Positions 23,811 through 36,450 of a DNA stretch of 64,000 bases are shown one piece after another. The notes below the pieces were generated by a model, which was not told the DNA's origin, did not search any database, and saw nothing but the letters and a program-made list of their open reading frames with translations. The stretch is from NCBI GenBank assembly GCA_030544235.1, contig CM060463.1:37073420-37137419 (forward strand). The letters are read 5' to 3'. Positions within the stretch are counted from its first letter, which is position 1. The number at the start of each line of letters is the position of its first letter. The translations under genes were made by a program, and so were the position numbers. Source of the DNA: Lepturacanthus savala. Taxonomy: Eukaryota > Chordata > Actinopteri > Scombriformes > Trichiuridae.

Positions 23811-24360
23811 CAGTAACTTTTGTAAGTTAAACATTTCTCAAAGTTATTCTTAGGAGTTAGAAATATTTTAGGCATAGACTTACAGAACAAAAAGCACATT
23901 TAATTTATGGCAGATTCTCCTTCTTGGGCACTTTCCTACACATCAATCACTATATATGATAAACCTACATGTTGAGTTGGGGTAAAGGGTTCAGAAATGT
24001 CAAGATTATTTAGATTCTACTCAGTTTCATGGCAGGATTGTCCTGTTTTTACTATTGTAGACTATTATTTTACATTTGGAACAAAAAGACTGAAGAACAG
24101 AATGGTTGGGGTGAGATAAAAGACAGAATTTAGGTGTTAAAGAAAAAAAAATAAGTAAAAATTATGACGAGAACCTGGAGAAAACCCGGCAGACACAAGA
24201 AGAACATGAAACTCCACCCAGAATAATATAACGTTATTTTTATTAAAATTATATTTTTTATAATATAGCTGTATTCTCATAAAATTATAAATGTATTATG
24301 CCTTTTTAATTAAAGCTGTAAATATATTTGTAATTTTATTTTTTACTAACCGCCTGTTCC
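23811..24360. other. Intergenic, flnb to THAP gene
   Basis: AT-rich with one fragment of an interspersed repeat (24171-24223). No gene seen. Confidence 0.6.
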
Positions 24361-24369
24361 ACACTCAGG

Positions 24370-24428
24370 CCAGTAGGCGGCGGTACTGCGCCTTTAAGCA
24401 GTTTTGCCGCCCGCCAATAAACCGGAAG
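24370..24428 (+). promoter_or_regulatory. Proximal promoter of the THAP-B30.2 gene: CTCF-like, CCAAT and ETS-type motifs
   Basis: A CTCF-like core (CCAGTAGGCGGCGGTA) lies at 24370-24385. A CCAAT box lies at 24414-24418 and an ETS-type ACCGGAAG at 24421-24428, about 135 bases before the start codon. There is no obvious TATA box. The block resembles a short sequence seen near many fish promoters. Binding is inferred from motif only. Confidence 0.45.
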
Positions 24429-24562
24429 AAGAACCCACCGACTTCCTGTAGGTGTTTTTTTCAAAATAAAGGCGTCTGAAAAAACTTGAACGCTGTTCAA
24501 CTCTAACAAAAAAAACGATCTGAATTTAAAAAACGTTCGGTTTATAGACAACAAACACCGAT

Positions 24563-26948
24563 ATGCCTCAGTGTATCGCTCCGGGATGCAACACCTACCG
24601 GAAGAAGGGAATAACCGCCAGTTTCCACCGGCTCCCGGCGGATGTGGATCGGTTCAAAGAATGGCTCCGAATCATTCAAAACCCCAAATACGACGAGAAC
24701 ACGCCGACATTGGTAGCGAGGGGACTCCGGATCTGCTCCAGTCATTTCACAGAGGAGGACTACATCAAGGACATGAAGTCCGAGCTGTGTGGATTCACCT
24801 CCAAGAGATACCTCAAGACCTCCGCCGTCCCGTCCCTCTTCTTGGGGTTTAGCCGCCCTGGAGGCGGTGAAACCCCGCAGGAGCAAATCCGGCAGAAGCG
24901 AGCCCGACCACAGGTTAGCTGGTTGTAGCCGAATCTCGACGTCACTCGTCTGAAATGAGATGCGGGCTCCGTTGTTTTCGCTCCTACCTTTTGCTAAATG
25001 TACCAATGATGACACAACAATAGCTACCATTAAGCTATGATTGTTGTCCTTCACGACGGAATAATTCTTTTTTTCTATATTACATATTTCTCAATAAAAT
25101 TTGTTGAATCTCGCGTGCGGCTCCAATTTCTCGCAGAAAGTGTAATACCGGAGTTCGCCTGAGTTAATGTGAACTGGAGGCGGGGGCGCTGTTGAGCAGA
25201 AATTACACAGACTAGACAATAACAATAGAATAATACGTGATATAAAACACATTTTTTTATTGACAAACACGCATTATTAAAGAAGATTAACGCTCATTTT
25301 GGATGAACAACCGTGTCCGACTTTTTCCTAAATATACCAATTATAAAAATTATTTAAACAATTATAAAAATGCAGTAACTAAACGATGCTAACTGCTAAT
25401 ATTTGTATTTTTTCATTATAGACTAAAAAACAAAGTGCCAGAGATTCCAGCTGTGAGTCCGAAACAGCTGCTGCTGATACAGAGGTGAGATTATAACATT
25501 ATAAACTAACCTAATTATGAACTATTCCATATAAATTGGTTTGTGATAATGTTAATTCAGACAAGGATTTTATATATATATATATTCGTATTCAAATATG
25601 CTAATAAAATGAAAAATATATAATGAAAGATCCAAGTCATGGCTATTTTTATTTATTTAACCAGATTAGGCTCACATAATCAATGCTTCTTATAAAAAAA
25701 ATAACCTAAACTGTTTCACAATCCTCCTCCAGTGAGTAATTATTTAATTTGCACAACCAGATTTATGGTCTTTGAAAATAAAACCACACGTCTGCAAGAA
25801 GGAAACTCAGCTGACGTTTGCCAGGTTTTTACTTTTCTATGTTTCAGGGTTTTATTGTAAAAGGCGATTTATTCAGGAGTTGCAGGAACCAAAGGTTCAC
25901 CAAGAAGTGTCATTGATTTCTTTGTCTTGTGCCGTTTCAGATTCAGACCATTGATGAAGATGAGCTCCAGAAGTTAAAGGTCAAACTGAAGTTTTTTAGA
26001 GAAGTTAAAGAAAAGTGTATTCAAATGGTAAAACACATGAAAATCCAGTCCAGAGACACCGAGACGCAGATTAGAAATCAGTTTAAGAAGCTTCACCGGT
26101 TTCTAGAGGAGGAAGAGGAGGCCAGGATCACTGCTCTGAGGGAGGAAGAGGAGCAGAAGAGTCAGATGCTGCAGGAGAAGATGGAGGCTCTGAGCAGGGA
26201 GATCTCAGCTCTTTCAGACACAGTCAGAGCCTCAGAGGAGGAGCTGAGAGCTGGAGACGTCTCCTTCCTGCACAGCTACAAGGCTGCAGTGGACAGAGTC
26301 CAGCAGCGCCCTCTGCTGGAGGATCCACAGCTGCTGTCAGGAGCTCTGATAGACGCAGCCAAACACCTGGGGAACCTCACCTTCAACATCTGGACCAGCA
26401 TGAAGGACCTGGTCTCCTACTCTCCCGTCATCCTGGACCCCAACACGGCTCATCCAGAGCTGGTCCTGTCTGAGGATCTGAGCAGCGTGATGATGATCCG
26501 AGGGAACCAGAACCTCCCTGAGAACCCAGAGAGGATCATTAACTGCCACTCGGTCCTGGGCTCTGAGGGGTTCAGGTCCGGGACTCACAGCTGGGACGTT
26601 GAGGTGGGGGACAGTGCAGGTTGGAGGGTGGGGGTGTTATCAGAGTCCGTTCAGAGGGGCGGAGAACTCCTCTCTGGACTGATAGGGATCACCTGTTACG
26701 ACGACATCTACGCAGCCTGCAGCCTCTCAGCTCCTGTCGCTGCTCTACAGGTGAAGAAGAAGCTGCAGAAGATCCGGGTTCATCTGGACTGGAACAAAGG
26801 AAAACTGTCCTTCTACGACCTGGATATTAACACACTCATACACACCTTCACATACAGCTTCACTGACCGGCTGTTTCCATACATCAACACGTGGACTAAA
26901 CACCCACTGACTATTCTACCAGTGGAGCTTTCTCAGAGACCAATGTAA
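24563..26948 (+). CDS. THAP zinc finger - TRIM-type coiled coil - PRY/SPRY (B30.2) fusion protein
   Basis: Three exons, 24563-24913, 25422-25484 and 25941-26948, join in phase 0 to give about 473 residues. Residues 1-93 are a THAP DNA-binding zinc finger: Cys4, Cys9, Cys58 and His61 form the C2CH set, with Trp34 and a closing AVPSLF. Exon 2 is a short polar linker ending in Glu. Exon 3 starts with a long acidic coiled coil (about 138-245, with a run of Glu followed by EARITALREEEEQK) like that of fish TRIM35/NF7-type proteins. A PRY-SPRY domain follows (VILDPNTAHPELVLSEDL, SGTHSWDVEVGD, HLDWNKGKLSF, LFPYI). There is no RING or B-box, so no ubiquitin-ligase head is visible. An ATG at 25929 would give the TRIM part alone, but it lies before a good TTTCAG acceptor. 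Likely a nuclear DNA-binding protein with a protein-recognition tail; the function is unknown. Confidence 0.8.
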
Positions 26949-26956
26949 CGGCATTA

Positions 26957-26992
<36 letters not shown>

Positions 26993-27133
26993 TAATGACG
27001 TTATAAAAACCAAACTGTGATGAGGTGTGACCCTAAAAACTTGGAACCAGAGAGTTTAACTCTATTAAAAAGGTTTTAAAAATGACAAACACCTGCTGCA
27101 CCTCTAGTTTTATATTGTAGGTGGATTATACAG

Positions 27134-28166
27134 CAGTGTTCAACATAACATCAGTCCAATGTGATTAACCAGATTAATCCAGGTTTTATTTTATTTTTAT
27201 TGCTACATGGCAAATAATTTACCAGCAACACGACCCAGAATTCATGATCTCACACTGTTCAGGCTGTGAGGGTTAGGGTTAGTTAGCTAATGTGTTCATA
27301 CATATCAGTGTGGTATTCAATCAGTGAGGTCATCAATTTAATGATAAAACAGGTGTGAATCAGGTGGTTCCTGTTTAAGACGAAGCCAGAACTTTGATTA
27401 AAAAGTTGATTGGAGAGGAGGAAACTTATAAAGTTGTGTAAGAACCTATGGGCTGTTCAGCTGAAATGATCCAATGCCTTAAAATGGAGAAAATGGAAGA
27501 CGACCATCAGAATAGATGTAAGAATAACCAGAAAGAGCTGGTGTGGAGTTACCTGTTGATGCTGTGACAGGGAGAAGACGTCTGGCTGACGCTGATCTAT
27601 GAATCACCACTAACTCCTTCTGTTAAAAAAGCATCAACTGGCCTAAAGAGACATGGAGGAACATTTTGTGAACTGATGAGAGTCAAATATGAGACAACCT
27701 CAAACTCTGAATTTAAGCTACAGTTGACTCTGAAGACAGTGAAGCATCATGATATTTATTTATTTATTTCTCCTACTATGGCACCAGGACTATTTATTAC
27801 ATACAAGGCGTCATGGATCAGTTTGCATATATCAGAATACTTGAAGAGGTCATGTTGTCTTATTCTCTAACGACTCTAATAATAGTTTATGAAATGCAGT
27901 GGAGTAACAGCTGAAAGGTTCCACTAGTTGGTGACTTTATGCTGCACAGACATGAAACTGATGATCATACAACTAAATATTAGTTTAGGATTCACAGATT
28001 GATAAATCCTAGAAACACATCCCTTTTAACTAATTAGCTAATGTCACAACCTGTCAGAACATGACAGGTTTTCTGCTGCTGGTAAATTGTCATGTAGAAG
28101 TAAAAATATAATAAAACCCTGGATTAATCTGGTTAATCACATTAGACTGATGTTATTTAGAACACT
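27134..28166. mobile_element. Degenerate Tc1/mariner-like element with long inverted ends
   Basis: Ends 27134-27190 and 28110-28166 are inverted copies of each other over about 55 bases (AGTGTTC...AACATCAGTC). Between them lies decayed transposase-like DNA: ACATTTTGTG followed by ACTGATGAGAG (the WTDES region) and GTGAAGCATCATGATAT. It is full of stops. Confidence 0.8.
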
Positions 28167-28435
28167 ATCTTAAATTTATCATTTGTATTTTAAAAAGTTT
28201 TTGACTTTCTCATCTTGCCAAACATTATTTGTCATATAACAGGTGGGTCAACACCTGTGGAGGAATTTGATTGGACCATTGAAAAGTGGGCGTGTCTTAT
28301 CATGTGCAGGACCACTCAGGTAGCAGCTAAAGTTCAAGTACCTTGATTGACAGGTGGATGAAATCCATCTGAGCAAAATGACAAAAGTCATGTTTTTATT
28401 ATTTCCTTTATTTTATTTATTTATTTGACCAGAAG

Positions 28436-28635
28436 ACACTACTCACAATAAGTCAGGAATATAGTGACTCAGTTGATTCATACACTAATAAATACTAAAC
28501 TAATAAAAATGAAGTTTATTCTTATTCATCATTAGTAAAATCAAAGGATTTTTTTACTAATTTAATTAAGATTCAGACCAAATAGAAAAATCATTCATGT
28601 AAATAACAATAACCCTAATTTACTGTGAGTAGTGT
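28436..28635. mobile_element. Short inverted-repeat element (MITE), related to 10345-10521
   Basis: Starts ACACTACTCACAATAAGTCA and ends with the inverted CTGTGAGTAGTGT. AT-rich interior, no open frame. Confidence 0.65.
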
Positions 28636-29705
28636 AAAACGTGATGACAATAATTGAATTGTGATTCAGTTTAATCTGAATTTAAAATAAAAAGTATTGT
28701 GTTTTTTGTAGTAAAATAAGTGAATAATAAGAACAGAGATGATCTAAAATGATCCTGGAGGATTTTCTGTTTAAGTACTTATGTTTTCATTAAAACGTCT
28801 TTACACCGGTTTTATTTTTCTTTAATAGGATTATTTTATTTCTGCTTTCAGTGATTGTATGAAGAATCATGAATAAACAGGAATAGACTGAATTATTTTT
28901 CTATTCTTTTTTTATTATATCTGATAAATTATTATTATTAATATATATATATATATACATATATATATAATGCATGTTTGTTTACTTTGTGCTGTTTTTT
29001 TAATTCTGAAGAAAAATGTCAATAATTAAAGACACTTCTTTATTCATAGTGGTTCATTATTTCACCATTTTAAATGATATTGATGAGGCTTTTCTCATCT
29101 TTTTAATTGGTAGAATCTGCCTGTTTGGAGGTGAATTAATACGTTTTTGCTCCACTGACCAGTTTAAAACATCATTATTACTTATTTGTATTTACTGATT
29201 TATTGATTCTGATGTTTTTAGATAAAAATATAGGTTCAATAAATCAAATCATTAAGGAATGATTAATTTCATCCTTGTATTATTAAGTTTTAACTGAAGC
29301 TTCGATGCTGCAGCTGTTCTGATTTAATGAAGTAAAAGTTTCCTCATTAATCACCTTTAATTACTCTACTCGTTAATAACTGTAACACAAATAATCAGCA
29401 TTTTATTCAACAAATTCAGTGTCAACATTTTACATATATTTACAGAATATGAAAGTTAGTTTTGTTCAGATGGAAGGTGAAACTAATGAAACCTGTAGGT
29501 CTTCATGTCTTCAGGTGAGTGAGGAAATGGGAGGAGTTTTAATAAAGATTAAAATAAATGTAAAAGTAAAGGTTGATGTAAAGATCATTAATTTAATATT
29601 ATAAAAGAAACCAGAAATAATCAGAGAAGAGAAGCTGGAACCAGAGAATTTGGACATTTTCTACTGAAAAATGACTCAAAACAATCTACTATCGAATAAT
29701 CATTG

Positions 29706-29808
<103 letters not shown>

Positions 29809-30282
29809 TCATGTTTCCTGAGCTACAGCAGTGTGTTATCTGATCTCCAGCTCATTTCCACAGTGAGAAGCTGATCCTCCATCGCTGCTTCCCACAAAAG
29901 GTAAAAGACATTTTGGATTTAATACTCGTCAGATAGAATCATTTCATAGATGCAGCAACTTTAACTAATAAATGTTGTTGTTTTATGAATCAGCTGAGAC
30001 GATTTCAGCCTTCATTGACTTTTTCAATGTGTGGAGTTCTGCTCTAAATCTGTTGGAATCCAATACAAACTCTTTAGTTACTGTTTTTCTCGGTTGATAA
30101 AAATGTCCAGACACATTTACAGTATCAAACTGGATGAGGTTAAATTTAGTGTCATTGAGATGTTTCACAAAATTAAACAATGATCAGATGTCTAGGAGAC
30201 AGAAACTTAGCCTCTTTAAGATGCTAATCAATGCTAATCAATGCTAATGAAATGCTAAATGAATGTTTTAGTTTTTCTGGAC

Positions 30283-33200
30283 ATGCGCTGCCTGCTGACC
30301 ACCCAGAGCCAGGAATGTTACCGGCAGCAGATCCAGAGGGAGATGTTGACCCGTTTAGCCTGGAAGAGCCGCTACGCTAACCTCTACCCCACCTGTGATA
30401 AACCCAGAAGAACCGGCACCGACCCGGGACCGCTGGTCCGACCTGCTGCTGGGTCACTGTGAGCTGACTGACTCAGATTAACCTGGACGACACCTTCAGT
30501 TACTACCAGAAATCAGTTAATCTGAGAATATTCACTGTGGAATTATTACAGAGAGAATCAGCCCATAGTACACAGTGGATATATAGACTGATAGAAAGTA
30601 GTAGCCAGGATGTACTGATTACAGTACCCAGGATGTTCTGATTACAGTACCCAGGATGTTCTGATTACAGTACCCAGGATGTACTGATTACAGTAGCCAG
30701 GATGTTCTGATTACAGTAACTGGGATGTTCTGATTACAGTAGCCGGGATGTACTGATTACAGTAGTCAGGATGTACTGATTACAGTAGCCATGATCTACT
30801 GATTACAGTAACCAGGATGTTCTGATTACAGTAGCCAGGATGTACTGATTATAGTAGCCATGATGTCCTGATTACAGTAGTCAGGATGTACTGATTACAG
30901 TAGCCAGGATGTACTGATTACAGTAGACAGGATGTTCTGATTACAGTAGCCGGGATGTACTGATTACAGTAGCCAGGATGTACTGATTACAGTAGCCATG
31001 ATCTACTGATTATAGTAGCCAGGATGTACTGATTATAGTAGCCATGATGTACTGATTACAGTAGCCAGGATGTACTGATTACAGTAGTCAGGATGTACTG
31101 ATTACAGTAGCCAGGATGTACTGATTACAGTAGCCAGGATGTACTGATTACAGTAACCGGGATGTACTGATTACAGTAACCGGGATGTACTGATTACAGT
31201 AGCTGGGATGTACTGATTACAGTAGACAGGATGTTCTGATTACAGTAGCCAGGATGTACTGATTACAGTAGCCAGGATGTACTGATTACAGTAACCAGGA
31301 TGTACTGATTACAGTAGCTGGGATGTACTGATTACAGTAGACAGGATGTTCTGATTACAGTAGCCGGGATGTACTGATTACAGTAACCAGGATGTACTGA
31401 TTACAGTAGCCGGGATGTATTGATTACAGTAACCGGGATGTACTGATTACAGTAGCCGGGATGTACTGATTACAGTAGCTGGGATGTACTGATTACAGTA
31501 GACAGGATGTACTGATTATAGTAGCCGGGATGTACTGATTACAGTAGCCGGGATGTACTGATTACAGTAACCGGGATGTACTGATTACAGTAGCCAGGAT
31601 GTACTGATTATAGTAGCCGGGATGTACTGATTACAGTAGCCGGGATGTACTGATTACAGTAACCGGGATGTACTGATTACAGTAGACAGGATGTTCTGAT
31701 TACAGTAGCCGGGATGTACTGATTACAGTAGCTGGGATGTACTGATTACAGTAGCCGGGATGTACTGATTACAGTAGACAGGATGTTCTGATTACAGTAG
31801 CCAGGATGTACTGATTACAGTAGCCGGGATGTACTGATTACAGTAGCCGGGATGTACTGATTACAGTAACCGGGATGTACTGATTACAGTAACCGGGATG
31901 TACTGATTACAGTAGCTGGGATGTACTGATTACAGTAGACAGGATGTTCTGATTACAGTAGCCAGGATGTACTGATTACAGTAACCAGGATGTACTGATT
32001 ACAGTAGCCGGGATGTACTGATTACAGTAACCGGGATGTACTGATTACAGTAACCAGGATGTACTGATTACAGTAGCTGGGATGTACTGATTACAGTAGA
32101 CAGGATGTTCTGATTACAGTAGCCAGGATGTACTGATTACAGTAGCCGGGATGTACTGATTACAGTAGCCGGGATGTACTGATTACAGTAACCGGGATGT
32201 ACTGATTACAGTAACCGGGATGTACTGATTACAGTAGCTGGGATGTACTGATTACAGTAGACAGGATGTTCTGATTACAGTAGCCAGGATGTACTGATTA
32301 CAGTAACCAGGATGTACTGATTACAGTAGCCGGGATGTACTGATTACAGTAACCGGGATGTACTGATTACAGTAACCGGGATGTACTGATTACAGTAGCT
32401 GGGATGTACTGATTACAGTAGACAGGATGTTCTGATTACAGTAGCCAGGATGTACTGATTACAGTAACCAGGATGTACTGATTACAGTAGCCAGGATGTA
32501 CTGATTACAGTAGCTGGGATGTGCTGATTACAGTAGCCAGGATGTACTGATTACAGTAGCCGGGATGTGCTGATTACAGTAGCCGGGATGTACTGATTAC
32601 AGTAACCGGGATGTTCTGATTACAGTAGCCGGGATGTACTGATTACAGTAGCCGGGATGTACTGATTACAGTAGCCGGGATGTGCTGATTACAGTAGCCA
32701 GGATGTACTGATTACAGTAGCCGGGATGTTCTGATTACAGTAGCCGGGATGTACTGATTACAGTAGCTGGGATGTGCTGATTACAGTAGCCAGGATGTAC
32801 TGATTACAGTAGCCAGGATGTTCTGATTACAGTAGCCGGGATGTGCTGATTATAGTAGCCGGGATGTACTGATTACAGTAGCCATGATGTACTGATTACA
32901 GTAGCCAGGATGTTCTGATTACAGTAGCCAGGATGTACTGATTACAGTACCCAGGATGTTCTGATTACAGTAGCCAGGATGTACTGATTACAGTAACCAG
33001 GATGTTCTGATTACAGTAGCCAGGATGTACTGATTACAGTAGCCGGGATGTGCTGATTACAGTAGCCAGGATGTACTGATTACAGTAGCCGGGATGTGCT
33101 GATTACAGTAGCTGGGATGTACTGATTACAGTAGCCGGGATGTACTGATTACAGTAGCCATGATGTACTGATTACAGTAGCCAGGATGTTCTGATTACAG

Positions 33201-35455
33201 TAACCAGGATGTTCTGATTACAGTAGCTGGGATGTACTGATTACAGTAGCCGGGATGTTCTGATTACAGTAACCAGGATGTTCTGATTACAGTAGCCGGG
33301 ATGTACTGATTACAGTAGCCATGATGTACTGATTACAGTAGCCAGGATGTTCTGATTACAGTAACCAGGATGTTCTGATTACAGTAGCCATGATGTACTG
33401 ATTACAGTAGCTGGGATGTGCTGATTACAGTAACCAGGATGTTCTGATTACAGTAGACAGGATGTACTGATTACAGTAGACAGGATGTTCTGATTACAGT
33501 AGCCAGGATGTACTGATTACAGTAGCCATGATGTACTGATTACAGTAGCCGGGATGTGCTGATTACAGTAGCCGGGATGTACTGATTACAGTAGCCGGGA
33601 TGTGCTGATTACAGTAGCCATGATGTACTGATTACAGTAGCCAGGATGTACTGATTACAGTAACCAGGATGTACTGATTACAGTAGCCGGGATGTGCTGA
33701 TTACAGTAGCCGGGATGTACTGATTACAGTAGCCGGGATGTGCTGATTACAGTAGCCGGGATGTACTGATTACAGTAGTCAGGATGTACTGATTACAGTA
33801 ACCAGGATGTACTGATTACAGTAGCCGGGATGTGCTGATTACAGTAGCCGGGATGTACTGATTACAGTAACCAGGATGTACTGATTACAGTAGAGAGGAT
33901 GTGCTGATTACAGTAGCCAGGATGTGCTGATCCAGGCTGTGAATATGATAATAATTAATGTTTTTCTGGAGCCTTGATGTATGCCAGTGCTGTAAAACAG
34001 GACAGCGACTTATCGTGATTTAATGCAACAGAAACTAACTCTGATAAAAGTTTTAATGTTGTTCATTAAAACCTTTTGTTAAGTTCTATAAATGTGTAAA
34101 TCTATCTCTGATTCATGCTGATCTTGTGTTCTCCAACAACCAGACCCATCCTACCTGCTGTCACCAGAACACCTGAGAACAACCTTCTCCCTGCTCCTCC
34201 TGCGCCTCCTGCTCCTCCTGCTCCTCCTGCTCCTCCTGCTCCTCCTTTTTCTGTGGACGGGGACCGGCGGCTCATCGTGACTCCTCTGATGAGACCAGTT
34301 TGCCCCGAGACCAGACAGACTCTGTATCAGGGCTCCTCTCATCACGTACAAAAACATTTATACTAAACTCTTCATGTTAAATGATCCACTGTTGTTTTTC
34401 ATTGTCATAATGATGATAACCTAAAATAAATGTGCAGGGGAAGGGGCGGAGTCTCTACCTGCAGAAACGTGGACATTTGCGACCTGAGGAGAAGTTTGAG
34501 TTTCCTCTGCTGTCATCTTGGGAGTATGGATGGAGACTGGGTGAGTGAGATATATGGTCAAATTTTAATGACTTTACAATAAATTAAAAAAAGAATATTT
34601 AGCTGTTCAAATAAATATCAGAGTCTGCATTAGTCTTTATAAACTGAGATATTTCCTGTATGAAGTGCTAAATGTTGATTCTCATCCAGTAACATGTAGT
34701 TGTTATGACCATGGTTCCTGAGACCTGCTTCACATCTGTGTTGATGGACTCCACCAACTTCTGGTTCCTATCAACAGGTGTTTCACTCAGAATTACTCTG
34801 AATTCATTGGTTTAGTGTCAGAAACTCAGAACCAGCATTTCTGATGTCAGCCACTAGTTTTAATGGATTCAGGTCCAGGGATTGGGTTGAACACTCCACT
34901 ACTTTAATCTGTTGGTCTGGAACCAACATGCTGCTGGTTTACTGGTGAGTTTGGGCTTGTTGTCTTGTTGAAACTCACATTTCAAGTGTGTTTCCTCTTC
35001 AGAATAAAACAACATGACCTCTACAAGTATTTAGATGTAGGCAAACTGATCCTTGATCCCTTTTATGTGATAAATAGACCTGACACCATCCTCATATCAT
35101 GATGCTTCACTGTTTTCAGAGTGAACTGAGGCTTAAATTCAGTGTTTAGATAAACTGTCTGTGGTCCTTGGACCAAAAACATCAATCTGACTTTCATCAG
35201 TCCTCAAAATGTTTCTCCATTTGTCTTTAGGCCAGTTGATGTGTTCTTTGGTAAATAGTTTCCTCTACAGCACAAAGACAATGGATTATTTAACGTGTTC
35301 ATTAACGTTTGGTGCATCTCTTGGTTTCTACAGGCGACTACACTCTGGATTACAGAACTCCATCCTCTGCCAAGTCGTCTGTGGTGAAGAACACCTTCTA
35401 TGCCAGGAACGGTGTTTTCAGCCGCCCGTCGACTACCGACACACTGAGTCTGTGA
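30283..35455 (+). CDS. spmip1: Sperm microtubule inner protein 1 homologue (ATP6V1FNB-like)
   Basis: Coding exons 30283-30458, 34144-34345, 34438-34540 and 35334-35455 join in phases 2, 0 and 1 to give 200 residues. SPMIP1 is a small protein inside sperm doublet microtubules. Recognisable parts in order: an N-terminal helix (QECYRQQIQREMLTRLAW), a proline-alanine repeat (about residues 73-90), TRQTLYQGSSHH, a core of YLQKRGHLRPEEKFEFPLLS then YGWRLG, and a C-terminal FYARNGVFSRPSTTDTLSL. The YL..R....PE...FP...S..YGW.LG spacing and the ending match remembered human SPMIP1. Start chosen: the first ATG after an acceptor at 30271. A non-coding first exon ending near 29899 (AAAAG/GTAAAA) is possible. 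Intron 30459-34143 is nearly all minisatellite and the last intron holds an antisense Tc1 fossil. A possible AATAAA is at 35659-35664. The donor after 34345 (CAC/GTACAA) is weak. Confidence 0.75.
30599..33930. repeat. 23-bp minisatellite, about 145 copies, spmip1 intron 1
   Basis: Unit GTAGCCAGGATGTACTGATT plus ACA, with frequent single-base variants (AACC, AGAC, AGCT; TACT/TTCT/TGCT). It fills almost the whole intron. Confidence 0.97.
34183..34250 (+). repeat. Hexanucleotide repeat coding Pro-Ala-Pro runs in spmip1
   Basis: Tandem copies of a CCTCCTGCT-type unit within the coding exon specify repeated Pro-Pro-Ala in the linker between the N-terminal helix and the conserved core. A length change by whole triplets would be tolerated. 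Confidence 0.9.
34720..35275 (-). mobile_element. Antisense Tc1-like fossil in the last spmip1 intron
   Basis: The plus strand reads as the reverse of a fish Tc1 transposase gene, for example CATATCATGATGCTTCACTG and CTTTAGGCCAGTTGATGTG. It shares segments, in opposite orientation, with the element at 27134-28166. Clear terminal repeats were not found. Confidence 0.75.
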
Positions 35456-36385
35456 CTTCACTGCAGCTCTAATCATTTTAATGTGATAAACAGCATTTCT
35501 GTTAGTTTTGGTGATATTTTGAGGTCAAATTTTGGTCCATACATTCACTATGGGAGACAGAATATAAATTAAAATGATTAAAGTTAAATTAATGTTAACA
35601 CAAGTTGGACTATGTGAGGGTCTAAGGACAAACAAACTATAAAACCCAACCATTTACAAATAAAATTGAATTGAAGTGAATATAAATGTGCGATTGATTT
35701 GTGATTGGCATTATGCATTGATATTGATTGTATTCATTGATATTGATAGTTTTAGCTTCTTGAATTTGCTCTCAAATCACACCAGGTTGCTGCATTTAAA
35801 TTTATCATTTTCACACTTTTATAATCATAGGGATGTGTTGTTTCTCTGCCTTAAACTGAAATGACACCAATGTACTTTATATTTAGTTTTACCAACCTTT
35901 TAAAATATTATGAGGTGAATTAGGCTGATATCAGGTAAAATGGACCATTTCAGGTTAATCTGGAAATTAGAGCCAATGATTCAAAGGATTTAAACTGTTA
36001 AACTAAACCCATTTTACCTGAAACCACTCATGAAAAGTCGAACAGTGGATATTTCCAGATTTATGGGACATAAATAATCATATTTTATCACATAATTCCA
36101 ACAAAGGATGATCAGAAATAGTCATTATTAATCGTAATATAATCATTTGGCCTAATTTACCTGATATCACCATATATAATTCAATTCTCCTCCATTTCTC
36201 AGTTAGTTGTAATCTGCATCTTCACCACTAGGTGGCACCATACATCTACACAGTGCACCTTTAACAGCTTTCATCAGAAACAGTCATTATTAATTATAAA
36301 TATACATGGAAAAGTCATATTTGGTTTTGTGTTATTGTCCCAAATGATTTAAAAGTGGAACAATGTTTGAGAGACATTTTACTCT

Positions 36386-36450
<65 letters not shown>

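Noticed and set aside
24542..25054. A 170-codon frame antisense to the THAP exon
   Set aside because: Shadow of the GC-rich coding exon. No recognisable domain or splice support.
25929..26948. Independent TRIM-like gene starting at the ATG at 25929
   Set aside because: The ATG lies before a good acceptor at 25940. The exon joins the THAP exons in frame. A shorter alternative start remains possible.
30599..33930. CRISPR-like regular array
   Set aside because: Head-to-tail units with no unique spacers, in a vertebrate intron.
34115..34366. An 83-codon single-exon gene with a Pro-Ala run
   Set aside because: It is the second coding exon of spmip1 read through its splice sites.
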